Assembly (NCBI RefSeq): GCF_019800885.1
Contig: NZ_JAHVKE010000001.1
Coordinates: 682,001-746,000, forward strand
From: Maritalea mobilis
GTDB lineage: Bacteria > Pseudomonadota > Alphaproteobacteria > Rhodobacterales > Rhodobacteraceae
Direction of reading: 5' to 3'
Length of the DNA stretch: 64,000 nt
A program made the position numbers and the translations under genes. The notes below the pieces were generated by a model that was not told the DNA's origin, did no database searches, and worked only from the letters and a program-made list of their open reading frames with translations. Below are positions 10,562-18,485 of this stretch, piece by piece (within the stretch, counting starts at the first letter, position 1; each line of letters opens with the position of its first letter).

Positions 10562-10876
10562 ATGCCGACCGTCACCCTTGTCTATTGGCGCGACATCCCC
10601 GCCCAGGTGATCGTGGGCAAGGGCCGCCGCGGGGCCAAAGCCCCCCTGCCCGAGCGGTTCGAGCAGGCCATCGACCGGGTTGCCATGAAGATCGGCGCGC
10701 GGGACGAAGACGCCTATCTGCGCGAATGGCACAAGGTCGAGATCGGCGAGGTCGAGGGCGACCCATCCGAGATCGCCACCCAGACCGCCGCGCGGCTGGA
10801 CACAGAGTATGACGACGCGCGGCTCAAGCGCCTGATCGATGCCGAAGGGGTGGATGACACCACCCCGGCCACCTGA
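10562..10876 (+). CDS. small 'virulence factor' domain protein, first gene of C1/corrinoid operon
   Basis: This 104-aa protein starts MPTVTLVYWRDIPAQVIVGK and resembles the short family named 'virulence factor' in domain databases (PF13769, from memory). It is soluble, acidic toward the C-terminus, and has no signal peptide or cysteine motif. It starts a five-gene operon with a methylenetetrahydrofolate reductase-like protein 30 bp downstream and corrinoid-related genes beyond. In Roseobacter-type genomes this association recurs, as I recall, so a role in C1 transfer or corrinoid chemistry is more plausible than virulence. Its biochemical function is unknown. Confidence 0.7.
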   Translation: MPTVTLVYWRDIPAQVIVGKGRRGAKAPLPERFEQAIDRVAMKIGARDEDAYLREWHKVEIGEVEGDPSEIATQTAARLDTEYDDARLKRLIDAEGVDDTTPAT

Positions 10877-10906
10877 CCGACCTTGCCTTCATTCCGGGAG
10901 ACACTC

Positions 10907-11842
10907 ATGGCCCTTCTGTCCTTCCGCAGCCCCGCTGCACGCGCCCGCCCGGTCGAGCCCGGAGCTGTCTCGCTCGAAGCATTGCTTGAGGGCTACTCCA
11001 TCGAGGTGATGCCGCGCACCGCCGACAAGGTGGAGGATTTTCGCGCCCTTCTGCCGGTCGGCACGCGCGTCTACATCGCCCATATCGACGGCACCCCGAT
11101 CGAGGACATGGTGCACACGGCGCGTCGCCTCGCCCGTGACGGGTTCGAGGTGATGCCGCATTTCCCCGCCCGCTCGATCCCCGATGCGCAGACGCTCGCG
11201 GACTGGATCGCGCGTTACCAGGACGAGGCCAACGTGACCGAGGGGCTGATCCTGGCCGGGGGCATCCCCGAGCCGCGCGGGGCCTTCCATTGCTCGATGC
11301 AACTGCTTGAGACGGGGCTTTTCGACAAGGCCGGGTTCAAGCGGCTGCACGTGGCCGGCCACCCGGAGGGCAACCGCGACATCGACCCCAAAGGCGGTGA
11401 CGCATCCGTCATGGAGGCGCTGCGCTGGAAACAGTCCTTCGCCGAGCGGACGGATGCCAAGATGGCGCTGGCCACGCAGTTTGCCTTTGACGCGGGCCCC
11501 GTCATCGCCTGGGCCGACCGCCTGAAGGCCGAGGGCATCGACCTGCCGATCCATCTGGGCGTCGCGGGGCCGGCGAAATTGCAGACGCTGATCAAGTTTG
11601 CCATCGCCTGCGGGGTCGGCCCCTCGCTGGGCGTGTTGCAGCGCCGCGCGCGAGACGTATCGAAACTGGTCAAGCCGATGGAGCCGACGGAGATCCTGCG
11701 CGCGCTGGCGCGGCACAAGGTCGAAAACCCCGACAGCCTGATCGAGCGCATCCATTTCTTCCCGCTCGGCGGGATCAAGACCAATGCCGAATGGGCCATC
11801 GCCAATGGCGGCGCCTCGGCCAAACCCGCAAACGCCCACTGA
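10907..11842 (+). CDS. methylenetetrahydrofolate reductase family protein
   Basis: This 311-aa protein has the MTHFR (beta/alpha)8-barrel pattern. MetF enzymes reduce 5,10-methylene-THF to 5-methyl-THF with FAD. Supporting segments are YIAHIDGTPIEDMVHTARRL, the ATQFAFDAGPVIAWADRL block (equivalent to the family's QFFF-D region) and IDLPIHLGVAGPAKLQTL. The ATG at 10907 is chosen for its GGGAG site. The protein is more divergent than a classical MetF, so the call is to family level. Position directly before a methyl-THF-binding methyltransferase supports supply of methyl-THF for methionine synthesis. Confidence 0.8.
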   Translation: MALLSFRSPAARARPVEPGAVSLEALLEGYSIEVMPRTADKVEDFRALLPVGTRVYIAHIDGTPIEDMVHTARRLARDGFEVMPHFPARSIPDAQTLADWIARYQDEANVTEGLILAGGIPEPRGAFHCSMQLLETGLFDKAGFKRLHVAGHPEGNRDIDPKGGDASVMEALRWKQSFAERTDAKMALATQFAFDAGPVIAWADRLKAEGIDLPIHLGVAGPAKLQTLIKFAIACGVGPSLGVLQRRARDVSKLVKPMEPTEILRALARHKVENPDSLIERIHFFPLGGIKTNAEWAIANGGASAKPANAH

Positions 11843-11858
11843 GAAAGCACCGCCTGAC

Positions 11859-12848
11859 ATGACCCGCACCGTTCTGGAATCCGCGACCAAGACCGTCGTC
11901 ATCGGCTTTGACGAGCCGTTCTGCGTCATCGGCGAGCGCATCAACCCCACCGGCCGCAAGAAACTGGCCGCCGAACTGGAGATGGACGATTTCTCGACCG
12001 TCGAGAAAGACGCGCTGGAGCAGGTCGCCTGCGGGGCGATGGTTCTCGACGTGAACTCGGGCGCGGTCTTCACCAACAAGATGGCCGAGGACCCGCGTTA
12101 CGCCGACAACAATTTCGTCGAACCGATGCTGATGAAGGCGTTGATCGAAAAGGTGCAGGCGCTGGTCGACGTGCCGCTTTGCATCGACAGCTCGGTGCCG
12201 GGCGCGCTGGAAAACGGGTTGGAGACGGCCAATGGCCGCCCGCTCCTGAACTCGGTCACCGGCGAGGAAGAACGGCTGGAGACGATCCTGCCTTTGGTCA
12301 AGAAATACAACGTGCCGGTCGTAGCGATCTCGAACGACGACACCGGCATTTCCGAGGACCCGGACGTGCGGTTTGCCGTGGCGAAGAAGATCGTCGAACG
12401 CGCCGCCGATTTCGGCATCCCGGCCCATGACATCGTGGTCGACCCGCTGGTCATGCCCATCGGCGCGATGGCGACGGCGGGCCAGCAGGTTTTCGCGCTG
12501 GTGCGCCGGTTGCGCGACGAGTTGGGCGTCAACACCACCTGCGGCGCCTCGAATATCAGTTTCGGCCTGCCCAACCGCCACGGGATCAATGCGGCCTTCC
12601 TGCCCATGGCCATCGGCGCGGGCATGACCAGCGCGATCATGAACCCCGTCCGCTCGGTCGAGATGGAGGCGGTGAACGCCGCGAATTTCCTGATGAACCA
12701 CGATCCCAATGGCGGAAAGTGGATCAATTTCGCCCGTGTTCTCGACGCGGTCAAAGAGGGCGCCACCTTCCCCGAGGCGGCCAAGGCCGCACAGGCCAGC
12801 GGTGGCGGACGCGGCGGACGTCGCGGCGGGCGGCGGCGCGCGGGCTAA
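11859..12848 (+). CDS. methyltetrahydrofolate:corrinoid methyltransferase (pterin-binding domain protein)
   Basis: This 329-aa protein is a single pterin-binding TIM-barrel domain like the methyl-THF domain of MetH and AcsE/MeTr. It would move the methyl group of 5-methyl-THF to a cob(I)alamin protein. Key blocks are FCVIGERINPTGRKKL, GAMVLDVNSGAV, VPLCIDSSVPGALENGL, the NSVTGEEER region, and TTCGASNISFGLPNR. It has no B12-binding or homocysteine-binding domain, so partners must be separate proteins. The C-terminus is an unusual Gly/Arg-rich tail (about residues 310-329). The start lies 16 bp after the MTHFR-like gene. Confidence 0.88.
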   Translation: MTRTVLESATKTVVIGFDEPFCVIGERINPTGRKKLAAELEMDDFSTVEKDALEQVACGAMVLDVNSGAVFTNKMAEDPRYADNNFVEPMLMKALIEKVQALVDVPLCIDSSVPGALENGLETANGRPLLNSVTGEEERLETILPLVKKYNVPVVAISNDDTGISEDPDVRFAVAKKIVERAADFGIPAHDIVVDPLVMPIGAMATAGQQVFALVRRLRDELGVNTTCGASNISFGLPNRHGINAAFLPMAIGAGMTSAIMNPVRSVEMEAVNAANFLMNHDPNGGKWINFARVLDAVKEGATFPEAAKAAQASGGGRGGRRGGRRRAG

Positions 12849-12883
12849 GCTTTTGTTAACCGGGATGGGGCAAGCTCGGGTCC

Positions 12884-13114
12884 ATGACCTGCCTGCGCCC
12901 CCTCTCTGCCAATGACCAGTGGATGAGCCAGATCTTCTCGGCCCGATCCGCACAAACGGGGGGCGTCGTCCGGCGCAGCGTTGCACATGTGGAGCGGAAG
13001 ATCGGACGCGAGGCGCTGGAGCTGGAGGTGCGCCGCCGCGGCTTTCACCTGCTGGAGGCGGGCGGGCAGTTCATCATCATCTGCACCCGGTCGGATCTGC
13101 GCGTCATCGTCTGA
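12884..13114 (+). CDS. small conserved protein of unknown function
   Basis: This 76-aa basic protein sits inside the C1/corrinoid operon, 35 bp after the methyl-THF methyltransferase. The core reads SARSAQTGGVVRRSV and VRRRGFHLLEAGGQFIIIC. I recall similar short Roseobacter proteins carrying an 'anthranilate isomerase' label, but the length and lack of a barrel make that activity impossible. It could also start at the ATG at 12923, although 12884 keeps the conserved-looking N-terminus. Two AT-rich hairpins follow it. Function unknown. Confidence 0.6.
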   Translation: MTCLRPLSANDQWMSQIFSARSAQTGGVVRRSVAHVERKIGREALELEVRRRGFHLLEAGGQFIIICTRSDLRVIV

Positions 13115-13116
13115 CG

Positions 13117-13170
13117 CGAATAATCTTCACGAAGATTATTCGGGCCGAAGAATTTTCGGGAAAATTCTTC
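13117..13170. repeat. pair of adjacent AT-rich perfect hairpins
   Basis: Two perfect palindromes stand side by side: CGAATAATCTTC / GAAGATTATTCG (13117-13142, 2-nt loop) and GAAGAATTTT / AAAATTCTTC (13147-13170, loop CGGG). They contrast sharply with the surrounding GC-rich sequence. They lie between the 76-aa gene and the ASKHA activator gene, where they could act as an attenuator, RNA processing site or repeat element. Confidence 0.75.
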
Positions 13171-13219
13171 TCCTCCGACGGTGCGCGTTCTATCTGCGCG
13201 ACAACGCGAAAAGGTTGGC

Positions 13220-15265
13220 ATGACACAAGATCCCCTCGTCATCTTCACCCCGTCCGGCAAGCGGGGGCGCTTTCCGGTCGGCACGCCGGTTCTGACCGCG
13301 GCCCGGCAGTTGGGCGTCGACCTGGATTCGGTCTGTGGCGGGCGCGGGATCTGCTCGAAATGCCAGGTCGCGCCGTCCTACGGCGACTTCCCGAAGCATG
13401 GCGTCACCGTGCACGAAGGCGCGCTGAGCGACTGGAACGCGGTCGAGGACCGCTATGACCGTGTGCGCGGCCTGAAGCCCGGTCGGCGGCTTGGCTGCCA
13501 GGCGACGGTGCAGGGCGATATCGTCATCGATGTGCCCCCCGAAAGCCAGGTGCATCGGCAGGTCGTGCGCAAGGCGGCCTCGACCAGGCCGATCACCATG
13601 GACCCCGCCACGCGGCTGGTCATGGTCGAGGTGCAAGAGCCTGACATGCATGAGCCCTCGGGCGATTTCGAGCGTCTGGCTGCGGCCCTGAAAGAGCAAT
13701 GGCAGATCGAGGGCGTCACGGCGCCGCTGTCGGTCCTGCAAAAGCTGCAACCGGCGCTGCGCAAGGGCAATTGGCAGGTCAGCGTCGCGCTGCATCAGCC
13801 CGCCGGGCAGGATGGGATGCGGGTGCTCGACATCTGGCCGGGGCTGCACGAGGGCGGACTTTACGGGCTGGCCATCGACCTGGGCTCGACCACCATCGCG
13901 GCGCATCTGTGCGACCTGGGCGATGGGCGGGTTCTGGCCTCCTCCGGGCTGATGAACCCGCAGATCCGCTTTGGCGAAGACCTGATGAGCCGGGTGTCCT
14001 ACGCGATGATGAACCCCGGCGGCGATGCCGAGATGACCCGCGCGGTGCGCGAGGCCATGGCAACGCTCGCCGCCGAGATCGCGGCCGAGGGCGGGGTGGA
14101 CCCCGCGCTGATCTTCGAGGTGGTCGTCGTCTGCAACCCGGTGATGCATCACCTGCTGCTCGGGATCGACCCCGTGGAACTGGGCCAGGCGCCCTTCGCG
14201 CTGGCGACCTCGGGCAGTGTCACCCTGCCCGCCGCCGAGTTGGACCTGACGAGCATCGCGCCCACGGCGCAGGCCTACCTGCTGCCCTGCATCGCGGGCC
14301 ATGTGGGCGCCGATGCCGCCGCCGTTGCATTGGCGGAGGAGCCGGACCGCGCCGAGGACCTGACCCTGATCGTGGACGTGGGCACCAATGCCGAGATCCT
14401 TCTGGGCGACACGAACGGCGTTCTGGCCTGTTCCTCGCCCACAGGTCCCGCCTTCGAGGGCGCGCAGATCAGCGCCGGGCAGCGCGCCGCGCCGGGCGCG
14501 ATCGAACGGGTGGAGATCGACCCAGAAACGAAAGAGCCGCGTTTCAAGGTCATCGGCTGCGATCTGTGGTCGACCGACCCCGGCTTTGCCGAGGCCACCG
14601 GGGATACGGGCGTCACCGGCATTTGCGGCTCGGGCATCATCGAGGCGGTGGCCGAGATGCGCATGGCAGGGCTTCTCGATCCCTCGGGCCTGATCGGCAG
14701 GCCGGAAGCGACCGGAAGCCCGCGCTGCGAGGCGCAGGGGCGGACCTATGCCTATCTGCTCCACGATGCGACGTCGGCAGGCGGGCCGCGCATCCTTGTC
14801 ACGCAGGGCGATATCCGCGCGATCCAACTGGCGAAATCGGCGCTTTACGCGGGCGCGCGCCTGCTGATGGACCAGCGCGGCGTCGACAAGGTGGACCGGG
14901 TCATCCTTGCCGGGGCCTTCGGGGCGCATATCAGCCCGAAACATGCGATGGTTCTGGGCATGATCCCCGACGCGCCGCTGGACAAGGTGACGAGCGCCGG
15001 GAACGCCGCCGGCCATGGCGCGCGCATCGCGCTGTGCAACCGCGCAGCACGGAGCCGGATCGAGCAGACCGTGCGCAAGATCCACAAGGTCGAAACGGCG
15101 GTCGAGCCGCGCTTCCAGGAGCACTTCGTGAACGCGAACGCCATTCCGCACGCGACCGACCCCTTCCCGGAACTGGCCAAGGTCGCCGCCCTGCCCCAGG
15201 TGCATTTCGGCGCAAGCTCGGGCGGTGGGGATGGCAGCGGGCGCAGGCGACGCCGCCGGGGGTAA
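13220..15265 (+). CDS. ferredoxin-ASKHA corrinoid activation protein (RamA/RACo-like)
   Basis: This 681-aa protein joins an N-terminal [2Fe-2S] domain with cysteines in DSVCGGRGICSKCQV plus a later LGCQA to a C-terminal ASKHA ATPase domain. The ATPase blocks are GLAIDLGSTTIAAHLCDL, LIVDVGTNAEILLG and ILAGAFGAHISPKH. Such proteins use ATP hydrolysis and low-potential electrons to reduce inactive cob(II)alamin to cob(I)alamin in corrinoid methyltransferase systems. The ATG at 13220 is used; a longer frame starts at 13181. It is the last gene of the C1/corrinoid operon, and the natural client would be the corrinoid partner of the upstream methyl-THF methyltransferase. That partner is not in the window. 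Confidence 0.87.
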   Translation: MTQDPLVIFTPSGKRGRFPVGTPVLTAARQLGVDLDSVCGGRGICSKCQVAPSYGDFPKHGVTVHEGALSDWNAVEDRYDRVRGLKPGRRLGCQATVQGDIVIDVPPESQVHRQVVRKAASTRPITMDPATRLVMVEVQEPDMHEPSGDFERLAAALKEQWQIEGVTAPLSVLQKLQPALRKGNWQVSVALHQPAGQDGMRVLDIWPGLHEGGLYGLAIDLGSTTIAAHLCDLGDGRVLASSGLMNPQIRFGEDLMSRVSYAMMNPGGDAEMTRAVREAMATLAAEIAAEGGVDPALIFEVVVVCNPVMHHLLLGIDPVELGQAPFALATSGSVTLPAAELDLTSIAPTAQAYLLPCIAGHVGADAAAVALAEEPDRAEDLTLIVDVGTNAEILLGDTNGVLACSSPTGPAFEGAQISAGQRAAPGAIERVEIDPETKEPRFKVIGCDLWSTDPGFAEATGDTGVTGICGSGIIEAVAEMRMAGLLDPSGLIGRPEATGSPRCEAQGRTYAYLLHDATSAGGPRILVTQGDIRAIQLAKSALYAGARLLMDQRGVDKVDRVILAGAFGAHISPKHAMVLGMIPDAPLDKVTSAGNAAGHGARIALCNRAARSRIEQTVRKIHKVETAVEPRFQEHFVNANAIPHATDPFPELAKVAALPQVHFGASSGGGDGSGRRRRRRG

Positions 15266-15266
15266 C

Positions 15267-15283
15267 AGGGCCTCAACGGCCCT
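15267..15283 (+). other. short hairpin after the corrinoid operon
   Basis: AGGGCC and GGCCCT (15267-15272 and 15278-15283) can pair around TCAAC immediately after the stop codon of the activator gene. There is no following U-run, so termination, if any, would not be classical. Confidence 0.35.
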
Positions 15284-15312
15284 TGACGACGCCCTCGGAT
15301 CAGCAGTATCCC
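15283..15312 (+). promoter_or_regulatory. possible tRNA-Gly promoter
   Basis: TTGACG (15283-15288) is followed, after 17-18 bp, by GTATCCC (15306-15312), about 14 bp before the tRNA. The -35 match is good and the -10 match is weak. Confidence 0.35.
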
Positions 15313-15325
15313 AGCCGTCCAGAGC

Positions 15326-15399
15326 GCGGGTATGGTGAAAAGGTATCACGCGAGCTTCCCAAGCTTAAGTTACGGGTTCGATTCCCGTTACCCGCTCCA
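15326..15399 (+). tRNA. tRNA-Gly (anticodon CCC)
   Basis: The sequence folds as a complete cloverleaf. The acceptor stem GCGGGTA/TACCCGC has 7 pairs, the D stem is GTGA/TCAC, the anticodon loop is TTCCCAA with anticodon CCC, and the T arm is ACGGG-TTCGATT-CCCGT. The discriminator is T and CCA is encoded (15397-15399). The anticodon stem has one C-A mismatch at its base and a G-T pair. It decodes GGG. Confidence 0.95.
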
Positions 15400-15427
15400 A
15401 ATCCTCCGAAAAGACAATGTTCGCGGC

Positions 15428-17863
15428 CTATTCAGCCGGTTCGCCGACAGGATGCATATCCCGCAGGCGCAGGCCCTCCGGGTCGAAGGGCGGCTTGGAC
15501 AGCACCTTGGCTTCGTGCGGCTGACCGAGGATCGCCACCTCGACCGCCGTGCCGGGTACGGCGTGATCGGCCTTGAGATAGGCGATAGCCAGCGAGGCTC
15601 CGACCGAATAGCCGTAAGCGCCGGAACTGACCTGACCGACCGGCGTGCCGTCCGGCAAAAAGATCGGCTCACCCCCGGTCGCATCGGCGGTGGTCGCGTC
15701 GATCTCCAGCATCACCATGCGCTCACGCGCCGGCTTGTCCTTGATCGCCAGCCACGCGTCCTTGTTCAGAAAGTCCTTGTCGCCGCGGATCAGCCCGTCG
15801 AGCCCGCTTTCCTGCGGCCAGTATTCGGGGGAGTAGTCGCGCCCCCAGCTGCCATAGCCCTTTTCGACGCGCAGGCTCATCAAGGCGCGGCTGCCAACGG
15901 GGCCGATCCCCATGCCCTGCCCCGCCTCGATCAGCGCGGTGTAGAGGGCAAGCTGATCGGCCTCGGCGCAATGCAATTCCCACCCCAGATCGCCGGTGAA
16001 ACTGACGCGGATGCCGACGCAGTCGATGCCTGCGACGGTGATACGGCGGGAGCGGAAGAAGGGAAACGCCTCGTTGGAGAGGTCGGCATCCGTCAGCGTT
16101 TCGAGCAGCGCGCGCGATTGCGGCCCGGCCAGGTTGAAGCCGCAGACGGCCTCGGTCAGGCTGTCAAATGTGGTGCCCTCCGGCAGCGGCACGGCACGAA
16201 AGAACCGCTGGTGAAAGCGTTCCGCCATGCCCGAGCCGAGGACCCAGAACTCCTCTTCCCCCAACCGGGTGACGGTGAAATCCCCGGCGATGCCGCCACG
16301 TTTGCCGATCAGCGGCGTCAGGCAGGATCGGCCCACGGCGCGCGGCATGCGGTTGGCGAAAAGCGCGTTCAGCCAATCCTCGGCCCCCGGCCCGGCCACG
16401 CGGTATTTCGCGAAGTTCGAGATGTCGATGATGCCGCCCGTCTCGCGCAAGGCGCGCGCCTCGCGGCGCACGCTTTCCCACCACGGCTGTCGGGTGAAGC
16501 CTGCGCTGTCGGGCGTGTCGGCATCGAAATAAAGCGGGTGTTCCCACCCGTAGTTGAGGCCAAAAACGGCCCCCATCCCGCTTTGCATGGCATGGATGGG
16601 ACGGGTGCGGACGGGGCGACCGGCCTCCCGCTCCTCGCCGGGGAAATGGATCTTGAACCGGTGGGCATATTGGTCGCCCACCCGCGCCTTGGTGAAATCC
16701 TTGCCCGCCCAGGCCCCGAAGCGCGCAAGGTCCCAGCCGAACATGTCGAGTGACGGCTCGCCCTCGACCATCCATTCGGCGGCAAGGCGGCCCAGCCCGC
16801 CCGATTGCGAGAATCCCGGGATGATCCCGTTGCAGCAGAAATAACCGGTCAATTCCGGCACCGGCCCCATCAGGGCGGCGCTGTCGGGCGACCAGATCAT
16901 GGGGCCGTTGATGACGCGCTTGATGCCCGCCGTGCCGATCACCGGCACCCGGTCGATGGCGCGCATGACATTGTCCTCGATCCGGTCGAGATCGTCGGGG
17001 AAGAGCTCGTGCCCGAACCCCTGCGGCGTGCCGTCCTCGGCCCAGAAGCGCACGTCGCGTTCATAGGCGCCGACGAGCAAGCCCTGCCCCTCCTGCCGCA
17101 GGTAATACTCGCCGTCCCGGTCCGCGACCGAGGGCAAACGGCGGTCCATCCCGGCGATCTCGGCGATGGTCTCGGTGACGAAATACTGGTGTTCGGTCGG
17201 GATCAGCGGCAATTCCAATCCGGCCAGCGCCGCCACCTCGCGCCCCCAAAGCCCGGCCGCGTTCACCACCCAGGGCGCGCGGATATCGCCCTTGGGCGTG
17301 CGCACGATCCACGTGCCGTCGGGCTGCGCCTCGGTCGCGGTGACGGGGGTGAAGCGGTGGATTTCGGCCCCGCGCTGGCGCGCGCCGACCGCGTAGGCAT
17401 TGGTCACGCCCGAGGGGTCGACGTTGCCCCCGTCGGGCTCGTACATGATGCAGCGGATGCCGGAGAAATCGACCAGCGGGTGCAGGCGCTCGGCCTCGTC
17501 GCGGCTGACCTCGTGGAAATTCATGCCGTAGCGCCGCGCCTTGGCCTCTTGCAGGCGCAGCTGGTGTTCGCGCGCATCGGTCTGCGCGAGGTAGAGCGAG
17601 CCGGGTTGGAACACGCCGCAGGACTGGCCGGTTTCGGCCTCCAACTCCTTGTAAAGGGTCATCGTGTAATGCTGGAGGCGGCTGATATTCGTGCTGTCAT
17701 GCAGCCCGTGGATATTGGCCGCCGCGTGCCAGGTGGAGCCGCTGGTCAACTCATCGCGTTCCAGAAGCACGACCTCGGACCAACCCAGCTTGGCCAGGTG
17801 GTACAGGATCGAGCAGCCGATGACGCCGCCCCCGATGACGACGGCCTGGGCATGGGTGCGCAT
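15428..17863 (-). CDS. FAD-dependent dimethylglycine/sarcosine dehydrogenase-like protein
   Basis: This 811-aa protein has an N-terminal FAD oxidoreductase domain (VVIGGGVIGCSILYHLAKLG at residues 8-27) and a C-terminal GcvT-like folate-binding domain (from about residue 420, with LAGPQSRALLETL and SFTGDLGWELHC). The GSTWHAAANIHG segment matches the region where a His carries covalent FAD in dimethylglycine oxidase. Relatives oxidise N-methylglycines and transfer the released C1 unit to tetrahydrofolate. The start is chosen for GGAGA just upstream. It diverges from a thioesterase gene. Dimethylglycine, sarcosine or another N-methyl amine could be the substrate. Confidence 0.85.
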   Translation of the reverse strand: MRTHAQAVVIGGGVIGCSILYHLAKLGWSEVVLLERDELTSGSTWHAAANIHGLHDSTNISRLQHYTMTLYKELEAETGQSCGVFQPGSLYLAQTDAREHQLRLQEAKARRYGMNFHEVSRDEAERLHPLVDFSGIRCIMYEPDGGNVDPSGVTNAYAVGARQRGAEIHRFTPVTATEAQPDGTWIVRTPKGDIRAPWVVNAAGLWGREVAALAGLELPLIPTEHQYFVTETIAEIAGMDRRLPSVADRDGEYYLRQEGQGLLVGAYERDVRFWAEDGTPQGFGHELFPDDLDRIEDNVMRAIDRVPVIGTAGIKRVINGPMIWSPDSAALMGPVPELTGYFCCNGIIPGFSQSGGLGRLAAEWMVEGEPSLDMFGWDLARFGAWAGKDFTKARVGDQYAHRFKIHFPGEEREAGRPVRTRPIHAMQSGMGAVFGLNYGWEHPLYFDADTPDSAGFTRQPWWESVRREARALRETGGIIDISNFAKYRVAGPGAEDWLNALFANRMPRAVGRSCLTPLIGKRGGIAGDFTVTRLGEEEFWVLGSGMAERFHQRFFRAVPLPEGTTFDSLTEAVCGFNLAGPQSRALLETLTDADLSNEAFPFFRSRRITVAGIDCVGIRVSFTGDLGWELHCAEADQLALYTALIEAGQGMGIGPVGSRALMSLRVEKGYGSWGRDYSPEYWPQESGLDGLIRGDKDFLNKDAWLAIKDKPARERMVMLEIDATTADATGGEPIFLPDGTPVGQVSSGAYGYSVGASLAIAYLKADHAVPGTAVEVAILGQPHEAKVLSKPPFDPEGLRLRDMHPVGEPAE

Positions 17864-17996
17864 GAAACATCTCCGGTTCGCGTTTCCGCCCATGCTGGCG
17901 GGCGCGCGCGGCGTGCTCTGGTCAATCCGCGACACCACGGGGATGAAAAGCGCAAATCGGCTTGCCAGTCGCACCCGCGCGCGGCAGATCAGGGCC

Positions 17997-18485
17997 ATGT
18001 TGCACTATCACACACCGCTTGACGCCCCGACGCTGCGCGCGCTTGGCATCCCCGCGCCTTGGAGTTTCGGCATGGCCGACCGCGTCCGCTTCGGCGAGAT
18101 CGACGCGTTGGGGCACGTGAACAACACCGCCTATCTGCGCTGGTTCGAAAGCTTTCGCCTGCCCTATCTGGAGGCGCGGAAGGTCACCGATTATGGCCCG
18201 GACAGCCCACGCCTGGTCTTGAAACGCGCAAGCTGCGAGTACATGGCCGAGATGTTCTCGGGCATGGATTACGTCGTGACCGGACGCACGCGGGCGTTCC
18301 GCAGGACGTCCTTCACCATGGAGTTCGGTGTCTGGCTGCCGTCCGAGGATGGCGAGGCGACATGCACCGCGACTGGCGAGGCGATCATCGTCCTGCTCAA
18401 TCGCGATGCGCCCGGGCGGCACCCGATCCCGGAGGCAGGCAAGCAGGCCTTCATCTCAGAAGATGGCGCCGTTTCCGAAGCTTAG
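17997..18485 (+). CDS. acyl-CoA thioesterase (4HBT hot-dog family)
   Basis: This 162-aa single hot-dog domain protein matches 4-hydroxybenzoyl-CoA thioesterase-type proteins, which hydrolyse acyl-CoA thioesters. The signature is [22 protein letters not shown], with the usual Asp/His/Asn positions, followed by [17 protein letters not shown]. The ATG at 17997 is used because a longer frame upstream would run into the opposite gene. It diverges from the dimethylglycine dehydrogenase-like gene, and its stop overlaps the pgi stop by 4 bp. Substrate unknown. Confidence 0.8.
   Translation: MLHYHTPLDAPTLRALGIPAPWSFGMADRVRFGEIDALGHVNNTAYLRWFESFRLPYLEARKVTDYGPDSPRLVLKRASCEYMAEMFSGMDYVVTGRTRAFRRTSFTMEFGVWLPSEDGEATCTATGEAIIVLLNRDAPGRHPIPEAGKQAFISEDGAVSEA

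Noticed and set aside
12884-13114. Reading the 76-aa gene as phosphoribosylanthranilate isomerase (trpF)
   Set aside because: It is far too short for the TIM barrel and has none of the catalytic segments. Other trp genes are not nearby.
13699-15576. 625-codon + frame overlapping the corrinoid activator gene and tRNA
   Set aside because: It runs through a tRNA gene and is Arg/Gly-rich with no domain. The activator frame has all family motifs.
15326-17863. Functional link between tRNA-Gly and the adjacent dimethylglycine dehydrogenase-like gene
   Set aside because: The genes are on opposite strands with separate ends. Adjacency of glycine-related functions is probably coincidence.
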